Below are positions 20,521 to 28,954 of a DNA stretch of 64,000 nt, piece by piece. The stretch's first letter is position 1. Every line of letters begins with the position of its first letter. The position numbers were made by a program, and so were the translations under genes. The notes under the pieces were generated by a model. The model was given only the letters and a program-made list of their open reading frames with translations. It was not told the DNA's origin and searched no databases. This stretch comes from Streptomyces bathyalis (lineage in GTDB: Bacteria > Actinomycetota > Actinomycetes > Streptomycetales > Streptomycetaceae): the NCBI RefSeq assembly GCF_015910445.1, contig NZ_CP048882.1, positions 6,135,501 through 6,199,500 of the forward strand. The letters are read 5' to 3'.

Positions 20521-21973
20521 CCCCAAGGGCTTCCTGCACACCGACCGTGAGGTCGCGCAGTCACGTCCCGTCGAGGAGCGGGTCAAGGACTGGAACGAGG
20601 TTTATGTTCCGGGATCGCTGCTGCCCATCGTCAGCAAGCAGGCGGGGCGCTGCATGGACTGCGGCATCCCCTTCTGCCACCAGGGCTGCCCGCTGGGCAA
20701 CCTGATCCCGGAATGGAACGACTACGCCTACCGCGAGGACTGGAGCGCGGCCATCGAGCGGCTCCACGCGACGAACAACTTCCCCGAGTTCACGGGGCGG
20801 CTGTGTCCCGCTCCGTGCGAGTCGGCGTGCGTGCTGGGCATCAACCAGCCGCCGGTGACCATCAAGAACGTCGAGGTCACCATCATCGACAAGGCGTGGG
20901 ACAACGGGTACGTCACGCCGCAGCCGCCTGAGCGGCTCTCGGGCAAGACCGTCGCCGTCATCGGCTCCGGTCCCGCGGGGCTCGCGGCGGCGCAGCAGCT
21001 GACGCGTGCCGGCCACACCGTCGTCGTCTACGAGCGTGCCGACCGGCTCGGCGGGCTGCTGCGCTACGGCATCCCCGAGTTCAAGATGGAGAAGCGGCAC
21101 ATCAACCGCCGCGTCGAGCAGATGCGCGCGGAGGGCACCAAGTTCCGCACGGAGGTGGAGATCGGCCGCGACCTCGACGCGAAGAAGCTGCGCAAGCGGC
21201 ACGACGCGGTCGTCATCGCGGCGGGAGCCACCACCGCCCGCGACCTTCCGGTGCCCGGACGCGAACTGAACGGCATCCACCAGGCAATGGAGTACCTGCC
21301 GCTGTCCAACAAGGTGCAGGAGGGCGACCTGACGGTCTCCCCGATCAGCGCCGAGGGCAAGCACGTCGTCGTCATCGGCGGCGGCGACACCGGTGCCGAC
21401 TGCGTCGGTACGGCACACCGGCAGGGTGCGGCCTCCGTCACGCAGCTGGAGATCATGCCCAAGCCGGGTGAGGAGCGGCCCCCGAACCAGCCGTGGCCGA
21501 CCTTCCCGATGCTCTACAAGGTCAGCTCCGCGCACGAGGAGGGCGGCGAGCGGGTCTACTCCGTCAGCACCACCCACTTCGAGGGCGACGAGGACGGCAA
21601 CGTCCAGTGGCTGCACATGGTCGAGGTGGAGATGAAGGACGGCAAGCTGGAGCAGAAGGCCGGCACCGAGCAGAAGATCCCGGCCCAACTGGTCACCCTC
21701 GCCATGGGCTTCACCGGCGTGGACCGGGAGAACGGCCTGGTGGAGCAGTTCGGCGTCGAGCTGGACGAGCGCGGCAACGTCGCGCGCGACGGCAACTACG
21801 CCACCAGCGTCGACGGTGTCTTCGTCGCGGGCGACGCGGGCCGCGGCCAGTCCCTCATCGTCTGGGCGATCGCCGAGGGCCGCTCGGCGGCGAAGGGCGT
21901 CGACCGCTTCCTCATGGGCGCGAGCGCGCTTCCCTCGCCCATCGGGCCCAACGACCGCGCCATGGCGGTCTGA
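20513..21973 (+). CDS. gltD: Glutamate synthase small subunit
   Basis: 486 residues. GltD takes electrons from NADPH through FAD and two 4Fe-4S clusters to GltB. The N-terminal cluster motifs CMDCGIPFCHQGCPLGN and CPAPCESACVLG are intact. The FAD-binding GSGPAGLAAAQQL and the NADPH-binding GGGDTGADCVGTA follow. The C-terminal GDAGRGQSLIVWAI closes the FAD site. ATG 20513 lies inside the end of gltB, so the two subunits are co-translated. It converges on the NB-ARC gene with a hairpin between them. Confidence 0.97.
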
Positions 21974-22016
21974 CGCCCGGCCCGAAGCCGCCCGAGACGC
22001 AACAGCACCCATGCGG

Positions 22017-22056
22017 CCGCGGCGCCCGCTCCTCCCGACCGGGGCGGGCACCGCGG
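22017..22056. terminator. Bidirectional hairpin after gltD
   Basis: CCGCGGCGCCCGC (22017-22029) pairs with GCGGGCACCGCGG (22044-22056) with one wobble position and a 14-base loop. It lies in the gap between converging genes. Confidence 0.5.
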
Positions 22057-22117
22057 TGTGCGGGTACCAAGGCGCTGCGGTGGGCGTGACCGCGGCCGGT
22101 CGCGGGAGGCACGCGGC

Positions 22118-24130
22118 TCACTCCCCGGAGGCGGCGGCGTCGAGGTCCGTGCCCCGCTCCGTGCCCAACTCCTCCAGGAGTTCGGTGACTTCATCGGCGT
22201 ACTGCGGCATGTCCGCTCGCTCGTACGCGACGCGTGCCGCCTCCCAGAACGCACCGGCCTTCTCCGGCCGGCCCATCGCCACGGCCACTCTGCCGAGGTG
22301 GTGCTGCGTACGCGCCTGGCCCGCCGCATTGCCCAGCTCTTCGTACATCTCCAGAGCCCGCTCGTATCGGGACGCCGCAGTCTGCAAGTTGCCCAGCCGG
22401 TGCGCCGTGTCGCCGTGGTTGTGCAGGGTGTGCGCCACGGACGCCCGGTCGCCGAGCTCTTCGAAGAGGGCGAGGGCGGCCGCGTAGTACTCCTCGGCCG
22501 CCCGGTGGTGCCCGTCCCGCCGGGTGACCGTGCCCAGGCTGTGCAGCGTGCGCGCCTCGCCCTCGCGTATGCCGAGCCGGCGGTACAGAGCCAGCGCCTC
22601 CAGGAACGTGTAGTGCGCGAATTCGTGGTTCTGCATGTGCTTGAGCAGGTCGCCCTTGTTGTAGAGGGCCTGCGCGTACTGCTCGTCGTCCGCCGTGCCC
22701 TGGGCGAAACCGATGGCCATCTCGCACGCTTCGAGTCCCGCCTGCCAGTCCTGGCGCCGTCTGAGGAACCAGGTGACGTGGTGTGCCAGGGGCAGCGCCA
22801 CACCGTAGTGGCCGCGGCCGAGGGCGAGATACAGGGCCCGCTGGAGGTTCGGAAGCTCCACGTTCAGCCAGTTCTCCACGTCCTCCGCGCGCTCCCGCAT
22901 CCGTGCGGCGGCCACGATCCGCTCCACGGATTCCCCGGCCGAATCGCGGTAGTGAGCCAGCAGCCGTTCGACGGCGGCCTCGACGAGCTCCTCCTCGTCC
23001 TCCTCCTTCAAGCGGCGCGCCGCGAACAGGCGCAGCAGGTCGTGGAGCCGGACCCAGCCGCGCGGCCTTCCGGGCTCGATCATGTGCGCTTCGCGCAGCT
23101 CCGCCAGCAGCCTCCGCGTCCTCGGCAGGGACAGATCGGCGAGGGACGCGGCGGCTCCGACGCTGACCTGCTGACCGATGTTGAGGGACAGCAGCCGGAA
23201 CATCCGGGCCGCTTCGGCGCCGAGCCGTGCGTAGGAGAGCTCGAAGGCGGCGGTGACGGTGGCGCCGGTCCCGTACGACAACTCCTCGAGACGACGGGCG
23301 TCGTCGAGGAGGGTGCCGTTCAGTTCACCGAGCGACAGCTCCGGGTCGCCGGCCAGCAGCGACAACGCGACGGTCAGCGCCAGCGGGAGATGCCCGCACA
23401 GCGCCGCCAGGTCCCGTACCCCGCCGGGATCCTCCGCCGCGCGCGTGTCGCCGGGGCGGCGCATGCGCAGCGTGCGGACCACCAGGGCGTCGGCTTCCTC
23501 GGGCGTCAGCACGTCGACGTCCACGATGCGCGAGCCCGGCAGATCACCGAGCGTGTGGCGGCTGGTGACCAGGACGCGGTGCGGGGCATGTCCCGGCAGG
23601 AGCGGCCGTACCTGCCCGGACGAGGACGCGTTGTCGAGGACGATCAGGACGCCGCGCTGCCGGTCCGCGAGGTCGGCGAGCATCGAGCGGTAGAGGGCGA
23701 GCCGTCCGTCGAACGCCGGGGGGAAGTGCTCGTCCGGCACGCCGAGCGCGCTCAGGAAGCTCGCGACGACGGCTTCGGTCGGCACCAGCCGGTCCTCGTC
23801 GTAGCCCTGGAAGTCGACGAAGAGGACGCCTCCCGGGAACCAGCCGGCGGCCACGGCGTCGTGGGCCGCCTTGAGGGCGAGTGCCGTCTTCCCCACGCCG
23901 GCCGTGCCGGTGAGCGTCGAGACCGGTGCCGGGGAATCGCCGGTCTGCGGCCGCAGCGCGTGAGCCAGCGTCCGCAGGGCGTCGTCCCTGCCGCTGAACT
24001 CCGGTGGCGCCGGCGACAGCCCCGACATCGCGGTCGGCGGCCTGGACCCCAGGTGCACGCTCCCGACGTGCCCCGCCTGGACGACCGGCCCGGTGACTCT
24101 GCCGCTCAATTCGTTCGACGACTGGCTCAC
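22118..24130 (-). CDS. NB-ARC ATPase with C-terminal TPR repeats (AfsR-like, no DNA-binding domain)
   Basis: 670 residues. The N-terminus has the short GPVVQAGHVGSVHLG motif common ahead of Streptomyces NB-ARC proteins, then an NB-ARC/STAND ATPase with Walker A GTAGVGKT (75-82), Walker B GVLIVLDNAS, GLPLALTVA-type GHLPLALTVALSL, and a winged-helix region with RLHDLLRLFAA. From about residue 480 there are five or six TPR units (YNKGDLLKHM, LHSLGTVTRR, LHNHGDTAHR, QHHLGRVAVA). AfsR/SARP regulators have this core behind a DNA-binding domain, which is missing here. A signalling or scaffold role, activated by ligand and ATP, is likely. Partner and effector are not evident from the neighbours. Confidence 0.88.
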   Translation of the reverse strand: MSQSSNELSGRVTGPVVQAGHVGSVHLGSRPPTAMSGLSPAPPEFSGRDDALRTLAHALRPQTGDSPAPVSTLTGTAGVGKTALALKAAHDAVAAGWFPGGVLFVDFQGYDEDRLVPTEAVVASFLSALGVPDEHFPPAFDGRLALYRSMLADLADRQRGVLIVLDNASSSGQVRPLLPGHAPHRVLVTSRHTLGDLPGSRIVDVDVLTPEEADALVVRTLRMRRPGDTRAAEDPGGVRDLAALCGHLPLALTVALSLLAGDPELSLGELNGTLLDDARRLEELSYGTGATVTAAFELSYARLGAEAARMFRLLSLNIGQQVSVGAAASLADLSLPRTRRLLAELREAHMIEPGRPRGWVRLHDLLRLFAARRLKEEDEEELVEAAVERLLAHYRDSAGESVERIVAAARMRERAEDVENWLNVELPNLQRALYLALGRGHYGVALPLAHHVTWFLRRRQDWQAGLEACEMAIGFAQGTADDEQYAQALYNKGDLLKHMQNHEFAHYTFLEALALYRRLGIREGEARTLHSLGTVTRRDGHHRAAEEYYAAALALFEELGDRASVAHTLHNHGDTAHRLGNLQTAASRYERALEMYEELGNAAGQARTQHHLGRVAVAMGRPEKAGAFWEAARVAYERADMPQYADEVTELLEELGTERGTDLDAAASGE

Positions 24131-24496
24131 GCGGGCCCTTCTACGCGCCCGGCCGGTACGAGGGCACCAGCGGGCCGAGGCAGGGGACGGGCCTGCCTGG
24201 TGCGGGGAGGGAGGCTCCCGGTGGGAGGTGCGGCCAACTCCGGTGCTTCGCCGGGAGGTTCATGTGCCGTGTCTACCGAGCCGTCGGTCATCTGTCCACT
24301 GCGCCCCGCGCTTCCCGGCCGGGGCGGAGGCGCCGACGGGGCCGCTCCTGTCCATTGCCGGTTGGGGTGGAGCCGGTGACCGCCCCCGAGAACCCCGTGA
24401 CCTGCCTGATCCCGGTGGGAGCGGTTGATCGAGGCAGGGCTGGAACCTCTCGCGGACCTGATCCGTCAGAGCGGTGAAGCAGGAGGTAGATCGAAG
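24131..24496. other. 366-base divergent intergenic region
   Basis: It holds the promoters of the NB-ARC gene (minus) and the lipoprotein gene (plus). The last 16 bases contain the strong ribosome-binding site AGGAGG (24481-24486) of the lipoprotein. I see no convincing gene, RNA or perfect repeat. Confidence 0.4.
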
Positions 24497-24988
24497 ATGC
24501 GACACAGCACGACAGGCACCACCCGACGCAAGGCCGCGCTCGTCCTGGCCCCGGCGATGGTCGCCGTGGCCCTCACGGCGACCGCGTGCGGCGGCAGCGA
24601 GCAGACCGTCAGCAGCGAGGCACCGGAGAAGCAGACCCGCTTCGAGAAGCGCGCGACTGAGATCGAGCAGAGCTGGCCGAAGGTGGAGAAGACCAAGGGC
24701 AGGCACCTGGACATGCTGCCGATCGAGGCCGCTCAGCCGCCGGTCAAGGGCAAGAACGACTCCCTGACCGTGACCGTGGGTCACGGTGGATGCGAGACGA
24801 AGTACGGCGCGCGCGTGCACGAGACCAAGAAGCTCGTGATCGTCTCCGGCTGGTCGAAGAAGGACAAGAAGGCCGACTTCTGCACCAAGCAGATCGTGAC
24901 CGACAAGACGAAGGTCGAGCTGAAGAGCGCGCTGGGCAAGCGCGCCGTCGTCGACGCGGCGACGGGGAAGATGCTCATGACGGGCTGA
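24497..24988 (+). CDS. Small secreted lipoprotein of unknown function
   Basis: 163 residues. The start is set by AGGAGG ten bases before ATG 24497. A lipoprotein signal peptide is clear: Arg/Lys near the N-terminus, a hydrophobic stretch, and a lipobox ending TATAC with Cys31. The mature part is Lys-rich, with two further cysteines (GGCETK and DFCTK) that could form a disulfide, and it ends with VDAATGKMLMTG. I do not recognise a characterised family. It is followed by a strong terminator, so it is probably a single-gene transcript. Maturation would need Lgt, which is encoded in this window. Confidence 0.8.
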   Translation: MRHSTTGTTRRKAALVLAPAMVAVALTATACGGSEQTVSSEAPEKQTRFEKRATEIEQSWPKVEKTKGRHLDMLPIEAAQPPVKGKNDSLTVTVGHGGCETKYGARVHETKKLVIVSGWSKKDKKADFCTKQIVTDKTKVELKSALGKRAVVDAATGKMLMTG

Positions 24989-25064
24989 CACATCGGTCAG
25001 GAGGCCGCGGCAAGCGGAACGCGTCGCGCGGATCCTGACGACCGGACGCCGGTGGCTCCCGGCA

Positions 25065-25104
25065 GGCAGGCCCCGCTCCACCTCCCGGTGGTGCGGGGCC
25101 TGCC
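25065..25104 (+). terminator. Strong terminator after the lipoprotein gene
   Basis: GGCAGGCCCCGC (25065-25076) pairs perfectly with GCGGGGCCTGCC (25093-25104). Inside the loop CCACC and GGTGG extend the stem, leaving a four-base tip. This is one of the most stable hairpins in the window. Confidence 0.8.
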
Positions 25105-25235
25105 GTGTGCGCGGACGGCTCTGATAGCTTCGTTCGACCTCGTCCTTTTCTTCCATCACCATCACAACTACGCGGCGGTCAGCGGAACTTGAGGCTCGTG
25201 TTCATCCGCGGCCCGTCGTGGACAGGAGCCTGTGC

Positions 25236-26117
25236 GTGAGCGAGGCACTGCCGAGCGGCCAGAGTGCGCCCACGGTGCTGCGTATCGTCCTCGGTAAGCG
25301 ACTGAAGGAGCTGCGGGAGAGCAGGAACGCCCAACTCGAGGACGCGGGCAAGGCTCTCGGCGTCAGCCACCTGACCATCCGCCGTATCGAGAACGCCCAA
25401 GTCAGCCTGAAACTCCCCTACGTGAGGGAGCTGCTGCGGTTCTACGAGGTCTCCGACGAGGAGGCCCGCGACTTCACGGACATGGCGGAGCGGGCGAACG
25501 AGCCCGGCTGGTGGCACAACTACAAGACCGCGCTGCCCGACTGGTTCCGGGCCTACGTCTCGCTGGAGACGGCCGCCGAGGTCATCCGCGTCTACGAACC
25601 GCACTACATGACGGGCCTGTTGCAGACCCGCGACTACGCGCGGGCCGTCATACGCGCCGGCTTCCCGTACGAGCCGGCCGAGGCGCTGGAGCACCGCGTG
25701 GACCTTCGTCTGCGCAGGCAGGCGCTGCTGGAGAGGGAGGACGCGCCCACGCTGTGGGTCGTCCTGGAGGAGGCGGCGCTGCGGCGTGAGGTCGGCGGAC
25801 CCGAGGTGATGCGTGCGCAGATCGACCGTGTGATGCAGGCGGTCGAGGATCCCCGCATCACCCTGCGCATCCTCCCGCTGGCCGCGGGAGCACACTCCGG
25901 TGCGAGCGGTCACATCACCTACTTCCGTTTCCAGGAACGGGAGTTGCAGGACATCGTCTATACGGAGGTGGGTCTGACGAGCGCCGTGTACCTGGACCAG
26001 CGGCCGGACGTCGTGGCCCACCTGGAGGCCTACACCCGCATCTCCCGCCTCGCCTCCGAACTGCTGCCGGACCCCCGGACGTATCTGGACCAGCTGCGCA
26101 AGGACTTCAAGCGCTGA
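25236..26117 (+). CDS. XRE helix-turn-helix regulator with DUF5753 domain
   Basis: 293 residues. The N-terminal XRE helix-turn-helix is at about 18-70 (LGKRLKELRES, GVSHLTIRRIENAQVS). The rest is the DUF5753 effector domain seen in a very large Streptomyces family (WFRAYVSLETAAEVIRVYEP, YMTGLLQTRDYARAV, LRILPLAAGAH). WhiJ-type members act in development, often together with a small DUF397 protein. GTG 25236 is preferred because AGGAG lies seven bases upstream; GTG 25218 is possible. No DUF397 gene is visible on either side, so it may be an orphan or act on a distant partner. Confidence 0.88.
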   Translation: MSEALPSGQSAPTVLRIVLGKRLKELRESRNAQLEDAGKALGVSHLTIRRIENAQVSLKLPYVRELLRFYEVSDEEARDFTDMAERANEPGWWHNYKTALPDWFRAYVSLETAAEVIRVYEPHYMTGLLQTRDYARAVIRAGFPYEPAEALEHRVDLRLRRQALLEREDAPTLWVVLEEAALRREVGGPEVMRAQIDRVMQAVEDPRITLRILPLAAGAHSGASGHITYFRFQERELQDIVYTEVGLTSAVYLDQRPDVVAHLEAYTRISRLASELLPDPRTYLDQLRKDFKR

Positions 26118-26284
26118 CCGGTTCCTTCGAGATGCCCGGCCGGTGTGCGGACGGCAGCCTGCTGCCGTCGGAGACCGAGGTCTCCCGGACGGATCCGGAT
26201 CGTCCTGGACGGGCCGGAGATGATCACGCCCGGTCCGGCACCGACGCGCGCCGCCGGCGGCCCGGCGGGGCCTCCGGATCACCG

Positions 26285-26308
26285 CCGCGTGGGCCTTGAT
26301 CCACGCGG
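26285..26308. terminator. Hairpin downstream of the XRE gene
   Basis: CCGCGTGG (26285-26292) and CCACGCGG (26301-26308) form a perfect 8-bp stem with an 8-base loop between the converging XRE gene and the small peptide gene. The rest of the 276-base gap is G+C-rich and shows no gene. Confidence 0.45.
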
Positions 26309-26393
26309 GCGCGGGAAGCAGGCCCTGACGGGCTCCGGCGGCCCGGTCCTCACCCAGGGCCGGGCGGCGATGCCCGGCCCCGTGACGGCGTCC

Positions 26394-26582
26394 TCAGTCG
26401 ATGCCCCGCCAGATGTTCGGCTCGAAACTGGTCTCTTCCTCGTCCTCGACACCCGCCAGCAGCCACAGTGGTGCCTCGAACCCCACTCCCGTCGGCAGTG
26501 GCAGCTCGCTCCCGCCTGTCATCGTGCGATCACTCAGCGTCCGTGACGGCGTAGCTGTGGCCATGGGCACTGTCGTGGTCAT
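26394..26582 (-). CDS. Orphan 62-residue acidic peptide, possibly a RiPP-like precursor
   Basis: 62 residues from ATG 26582 with GGGGAG eleven bases upstream. The first half is Thr/Ser/Met-rich. The middle reads LPLPTGVGFEAPLWLLAG, and the end is acidic with two Trp in the whole peptide (one in PNIWRGID). There is no Cys and no signal peptide. Codon third positions are mostly G or C, though less so than in neighbours, which supports a real but fast-evolving gene. The F-x-x-P...G spacing recalls RiPP leader recognition motifs, but no modifying enzyme lies nearby, so this is only a suggestion. It converges with the XRE gene. I do not recognise the family. Confidence 0.5.
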   Translation of the reverse strand: MTTTVPMATATPSRTLSDRTMTGGSELPLPTGVGFEAPLWLLAGVEDEEETSFEPNIWRGID

Positions 26583-26806
26583 CTCTGCGTCAACTCCCCT
26601 GTAAGACTCGGGCGCAGCGGCATCGGGCACAGTCGGCCCCGGGATGCAACCGCCTCCCGTGAGGCCCCCGCACATTCGATGATGACCTGCGTGAGCGCAC
26701 CTCGCAGCCCGACGGAACAGACCGGCACGGGGTGCCGAAGCACGCCGGGCGCAAGGACGCACGGTCACCCTCCGCATACGCCCTGGCAGGACGCCGGGAA
26801 GACCGC

Positions 26807-27271
26807 TCAGTCCGCCAGCCGAGCCGGGAAGCCGCCCGTCGCAATCGGCCCCCAGTGCCGCGGCGTGACGCGGATCAGGGACTTGCCCTGCTTGAGCATC
26901 GCGGCACGGTACTCGTCCCAGTCGGGGTGTTCGCCCGAGATGTTGCGGAAGTACTCGACGAGCGGCTCCACGGAGTCCGGGGCGTCGATGACCTCGGCGT
27001 CCCCGTCGATCTGCACCCATGGGCCGTTCCACTCGTCGGAGAGCACGAGGACGCTCACGCGTGGATCGCGGCGCGCGTTGACGGTCTTCGCACGCTCGGG
27101 ATAGGTCGAGACGACGATCCGGCCCGAGTCGTCCACGCCGCACGTCAGCGGTGACGCCTGGGGTGCGCCGTCGGCGCGGCGGGTGATGAGGAGGGCGCGG
27201 TGGCGCGGGCGTACGAAGTCGAGCAGTCCGTCCAGCTCGACACGGGTGTTGGTGGCGATCGAAGGGCTCAT
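26807..27271 (-). CDS. PPOX-class F420-dependent flavin/deazaflavin oxidoreductase
   Basis: 154 residues. It belongs to the pyridoxamine-phosphate-oxidase-like split beta-barrel family in its actinobacterial F420-binding branch (TIGR03618 type): FVRPRHRALLITRRADGAPQASPLT, VVSTYPERAKTVNARRDPRVSVLVL, GPWVQIDGDAEVIDAP, and GEHPDWDEYRAAMLKQGKSLIRVTP. Members reduce small molecules with F420H2 or flavin; the substrate is unknown. ATG 27271 matches the MSP- start of homologues; ATG 27289 is in frame and possible. It stands alone on the minus strand. A second PPOX protein of similar size is at 54256. Confidence 0.85.
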   Translation of the reverse strand: MSPSIATNTRVELDGLLDFVRPRHRALLITRRADGAPQASPLTCGVDDSGRIVVSTYPERAKTVNARRDPRVSVLVLSDEWNGPWVQIDGDAEVIDAPDSVEPLVEYFRNISGEHPDWDEYRAAMLKQGKSLIRVTPRHWGPIATGGFPARLAD

Positions 27272-27448
27272 ACCGCGAACGTACGTCATGGGACCGCGCC
27301 TGCGCGCCGGGCGTGCGGCAAGCGGTTGCCCCGCTCGGCTCCCGCACGGCGCCGGCAGGCGCACCAGGGCCTCAACTGCCCCTTCGCAGGCGGCAGTCCG
27401 AGCGCTGCCACAGTACGGCGGCCGCGTCAGGAGAGACGGCGCGAGCCC

Positions 27449-28375
27449 TCAGGTGTCGCAGTCGAGAACCGAGCGGCACAGCCCGCACCGCGCCCGCATC
27501 TTCCCGCGTACGGGCACGCGGATGCGCTGCTGACACGTCGGGCAGGGAAAGGAGACCCGCAGCGGCGAACGGCTCTCGAAGGTGTACGAGTAGGCGTCCG
27601 CGTCCGGCGGGTACGGAGTGCTCCGCGGGTGGCCCAGCGCGTAGCGCCGGTCCCGTGTGTAGCGGCGCCGCCCCGCCCAGCCGGAGGCCGCCAGCGGCGG
27701 CCGCGTCTCGTCGGACCGGGCCAGGCCGCTGCCGCTGAGATACGCCTCGTACGCCTGCGGGCTCGTGAACCACACCTCGGGGCCCTCGCCGAAGACGGCG
27801 GCCCTCTTCGCCAGGACGTAGCCGAACTCCTCCGGCGTGAGATAGCCCAGCTTCTGTGAGGAGAGCTGGTCCTGCCGGAAGGCGTCCAGAAGCAGCCAGC
27901 CCGCGCCGAGATAGGTGGTGGCGGTGTCGGTGAGGATCTCGTTGTCCCGCGTGCCGTGGAAGGCGAGCCCGAGGCGGTGCAGATACACATGCATCACCTC
28001 GTGGGCGAGGGCGGCCCCGATGTCGCGGCGGTGCTGCTTGAAGCGGGCGTTCAGCTCGATGAAGTACTCGGGGCCCGCTGCCAGTTCGACGTGCGCGGCG
28101 TGCTCCATCTCGCGGAAGCTGACGATCATGCGAGCGTCCGGCAGCCGGAACTGCTGCACCATGACGCGGGCCACGCGCTGCACGCCGGCGTAGAGGTCCT
28201 CGGAGTCGGAGAAGGCCACGTCGCTCGGGGGCACGCTCGTGTCGAAGATCCGCACGGTGTCCCACGAGAGGCGCTTGTACAGCGCGGTGATCGAGGCGCG
28301 CACGGTCGACAGATGCGGGAACCCCCGCTCGACAGGGTCCGCGGGAGGCCCTGTCGGCGCGCCCTGTGCCGTCAT
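27449..28375 (-). CDS. Zincin-type metallopeptidase-like protein with C-terminal zinc ribbon
   Basis: 308 residues. The middle contains HEVMH (125-129), the HExxH zinc motif of zincins, followed at 146-150 by NEILTD, whose acidic residues could supply the third ligand, as in IrrE/ImmA-like or SprT-like proteins. The C-terminus (about 278-300) has a CPTC...CGLC pair that forms a zinc ribbon. A peptidase acting on a nucleic-acid-bound or regulatory protein would fit, but no family name is secure. No signal peptide, so cytoplasmic. ATG 28375 is used. It is divergent from the chorismate mutase gene with a 114-base shared promoter region. Confidence 0.7.
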   Translation of the reverse strand: MTAQGAPTGPPADPVERGFPHLSTVRASITALYKRLSWDTVRIFDTSVPPSDVAFSDSEDLYAGVQRVARVMVQQFRLPDARMIVSFREMEHAAHVELAAGPEYFIELNARFKQHRRDIGAALAHEVMHVYLHRLGLAFHGTRDNEILTDTATTYLGAGWLLLDAFRQDQLSSQKLGYLTPEEFGYVLAKRAAVFGEGPEVWFTSPQAYEAYLSGSGLARSDETRPPLAASGWAGRRRYTRDRRYALGHPRSTPYPPDADAYSYTFESRSPLRVSFPCPTCQQRIRVPVRGKMRARCGLCRSVLDCDT

Positions 28376-28489
28376 CGACAACACCCCCGGAGTTTTCTCG
28401 GTCACTGTCACTGTACGGGCGCGGGCCCGTCCGCGAGGTCGGCATAGGGTCGTAGCAGGCCACCATCCCCGCGACCTGGAACGGCAGGC

Positions 28490-28882
28490 ATGGCGAAGAT
28501 CCACGGCGAGACCAGCAGCACCGGCACCGGCGGGAGCCCCGGAAGCGGCACGGGCTCAACAACCGGCTCCGGCGAGGACACAACGGCAGGCGTCGACGAG
28601 TCGGTGCGCGCCGAGCTGATCGAGCTGCGCGACAGCATCGACAACATCGACGCGGCGGTGGTGCACATGCTCGCGGAGCGCTTCAAATGCACACAGCGCG
28701 TCGGCCGCCTCAAGGCCGACCACGATCTGCCCCCCGCCGATCCCGCCCGCGAGGCCAGGCAGATCGCGCGGCTGAGGGAGCTTGCCGTCTCGGCGAAGCT
28801 CGACCCGGCGTTCGCGGAGAAGCTGCTCAACTTCGTCATCGCCGAGGTGATCCGCCACCACGAGACGATCGCCCGCGCCTGA
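28490..28882 (+). CDS. Chorismate mutase (AroQ type)
   Basis: 130 residues. A 36-residue Gly/Ser/Thr-rich disordered lead is followed by the all-helical AroQ domain: LIELRDSIDNIDAAVVHMLAERFKCTQRVGRLKAD, then the ARQIARLRELA helix and the VIAEVIRHHETIA end. The Arg and Lys that hold chorismate are present (ELRDSID, RVGRLK). It converts chorismate to prephenate for phenylalanine and tyrosine synthesis. The stand-alone form without prephenate dehydratase is typical of actinobacteria, where activity can rise on binding DAHP synthase. The gene converges on pyk with a hairpin between. Confidence 0.9.
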   Translation: MAKIHGETSSTGTGGSPGSGTGSTTGSGEDTTAGVDESVRAELIELRDSIDNIDAAVVHMLAERFKCTQRVGRLKADHDLPPADPAREARQIARLRELAVSAKLDPAFAEKLLNFVIAEVIRHHETIARA

Positions 28883-28890
28883 ACCGGGGA

Positions 28891-28921
28891 CGCGGACGGG
28901 CGCCGCGGGCGTCCGTCCGCG
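28891..28921. terminator. Bidirectional hairpin between chorismate mutase and pyk
   Basis: CGCGGACGGGCG (28891-28902) pairs with CGTCCGTCCGCG (28910-28921), 11 of 12 positions Watson-Crick and one wobble, with a 7-base loop, in the 72-base gap between converging genes. Confidence 0.6.
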
Positions 28922-28954
28922 CACCCAAGGCCCCGAGCCCGTCAGCGCCGGCGC

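Noticed and set aside
24131..24477. Small plus-strand frames between the NB-ARC and lipoprotein genes
   Set aside because: Arg/Pro-rich translations with no ribosome-binding site or motif; typical of non-coding high-G+C DNA.
26394..26582. Lasso-peptide precursor
   Set aside because: FEAPLWLLAG only partly fits the YxxPxLxxxG leader, no core starting with Gly follows, and no lasso B or C enzyme is nearby.
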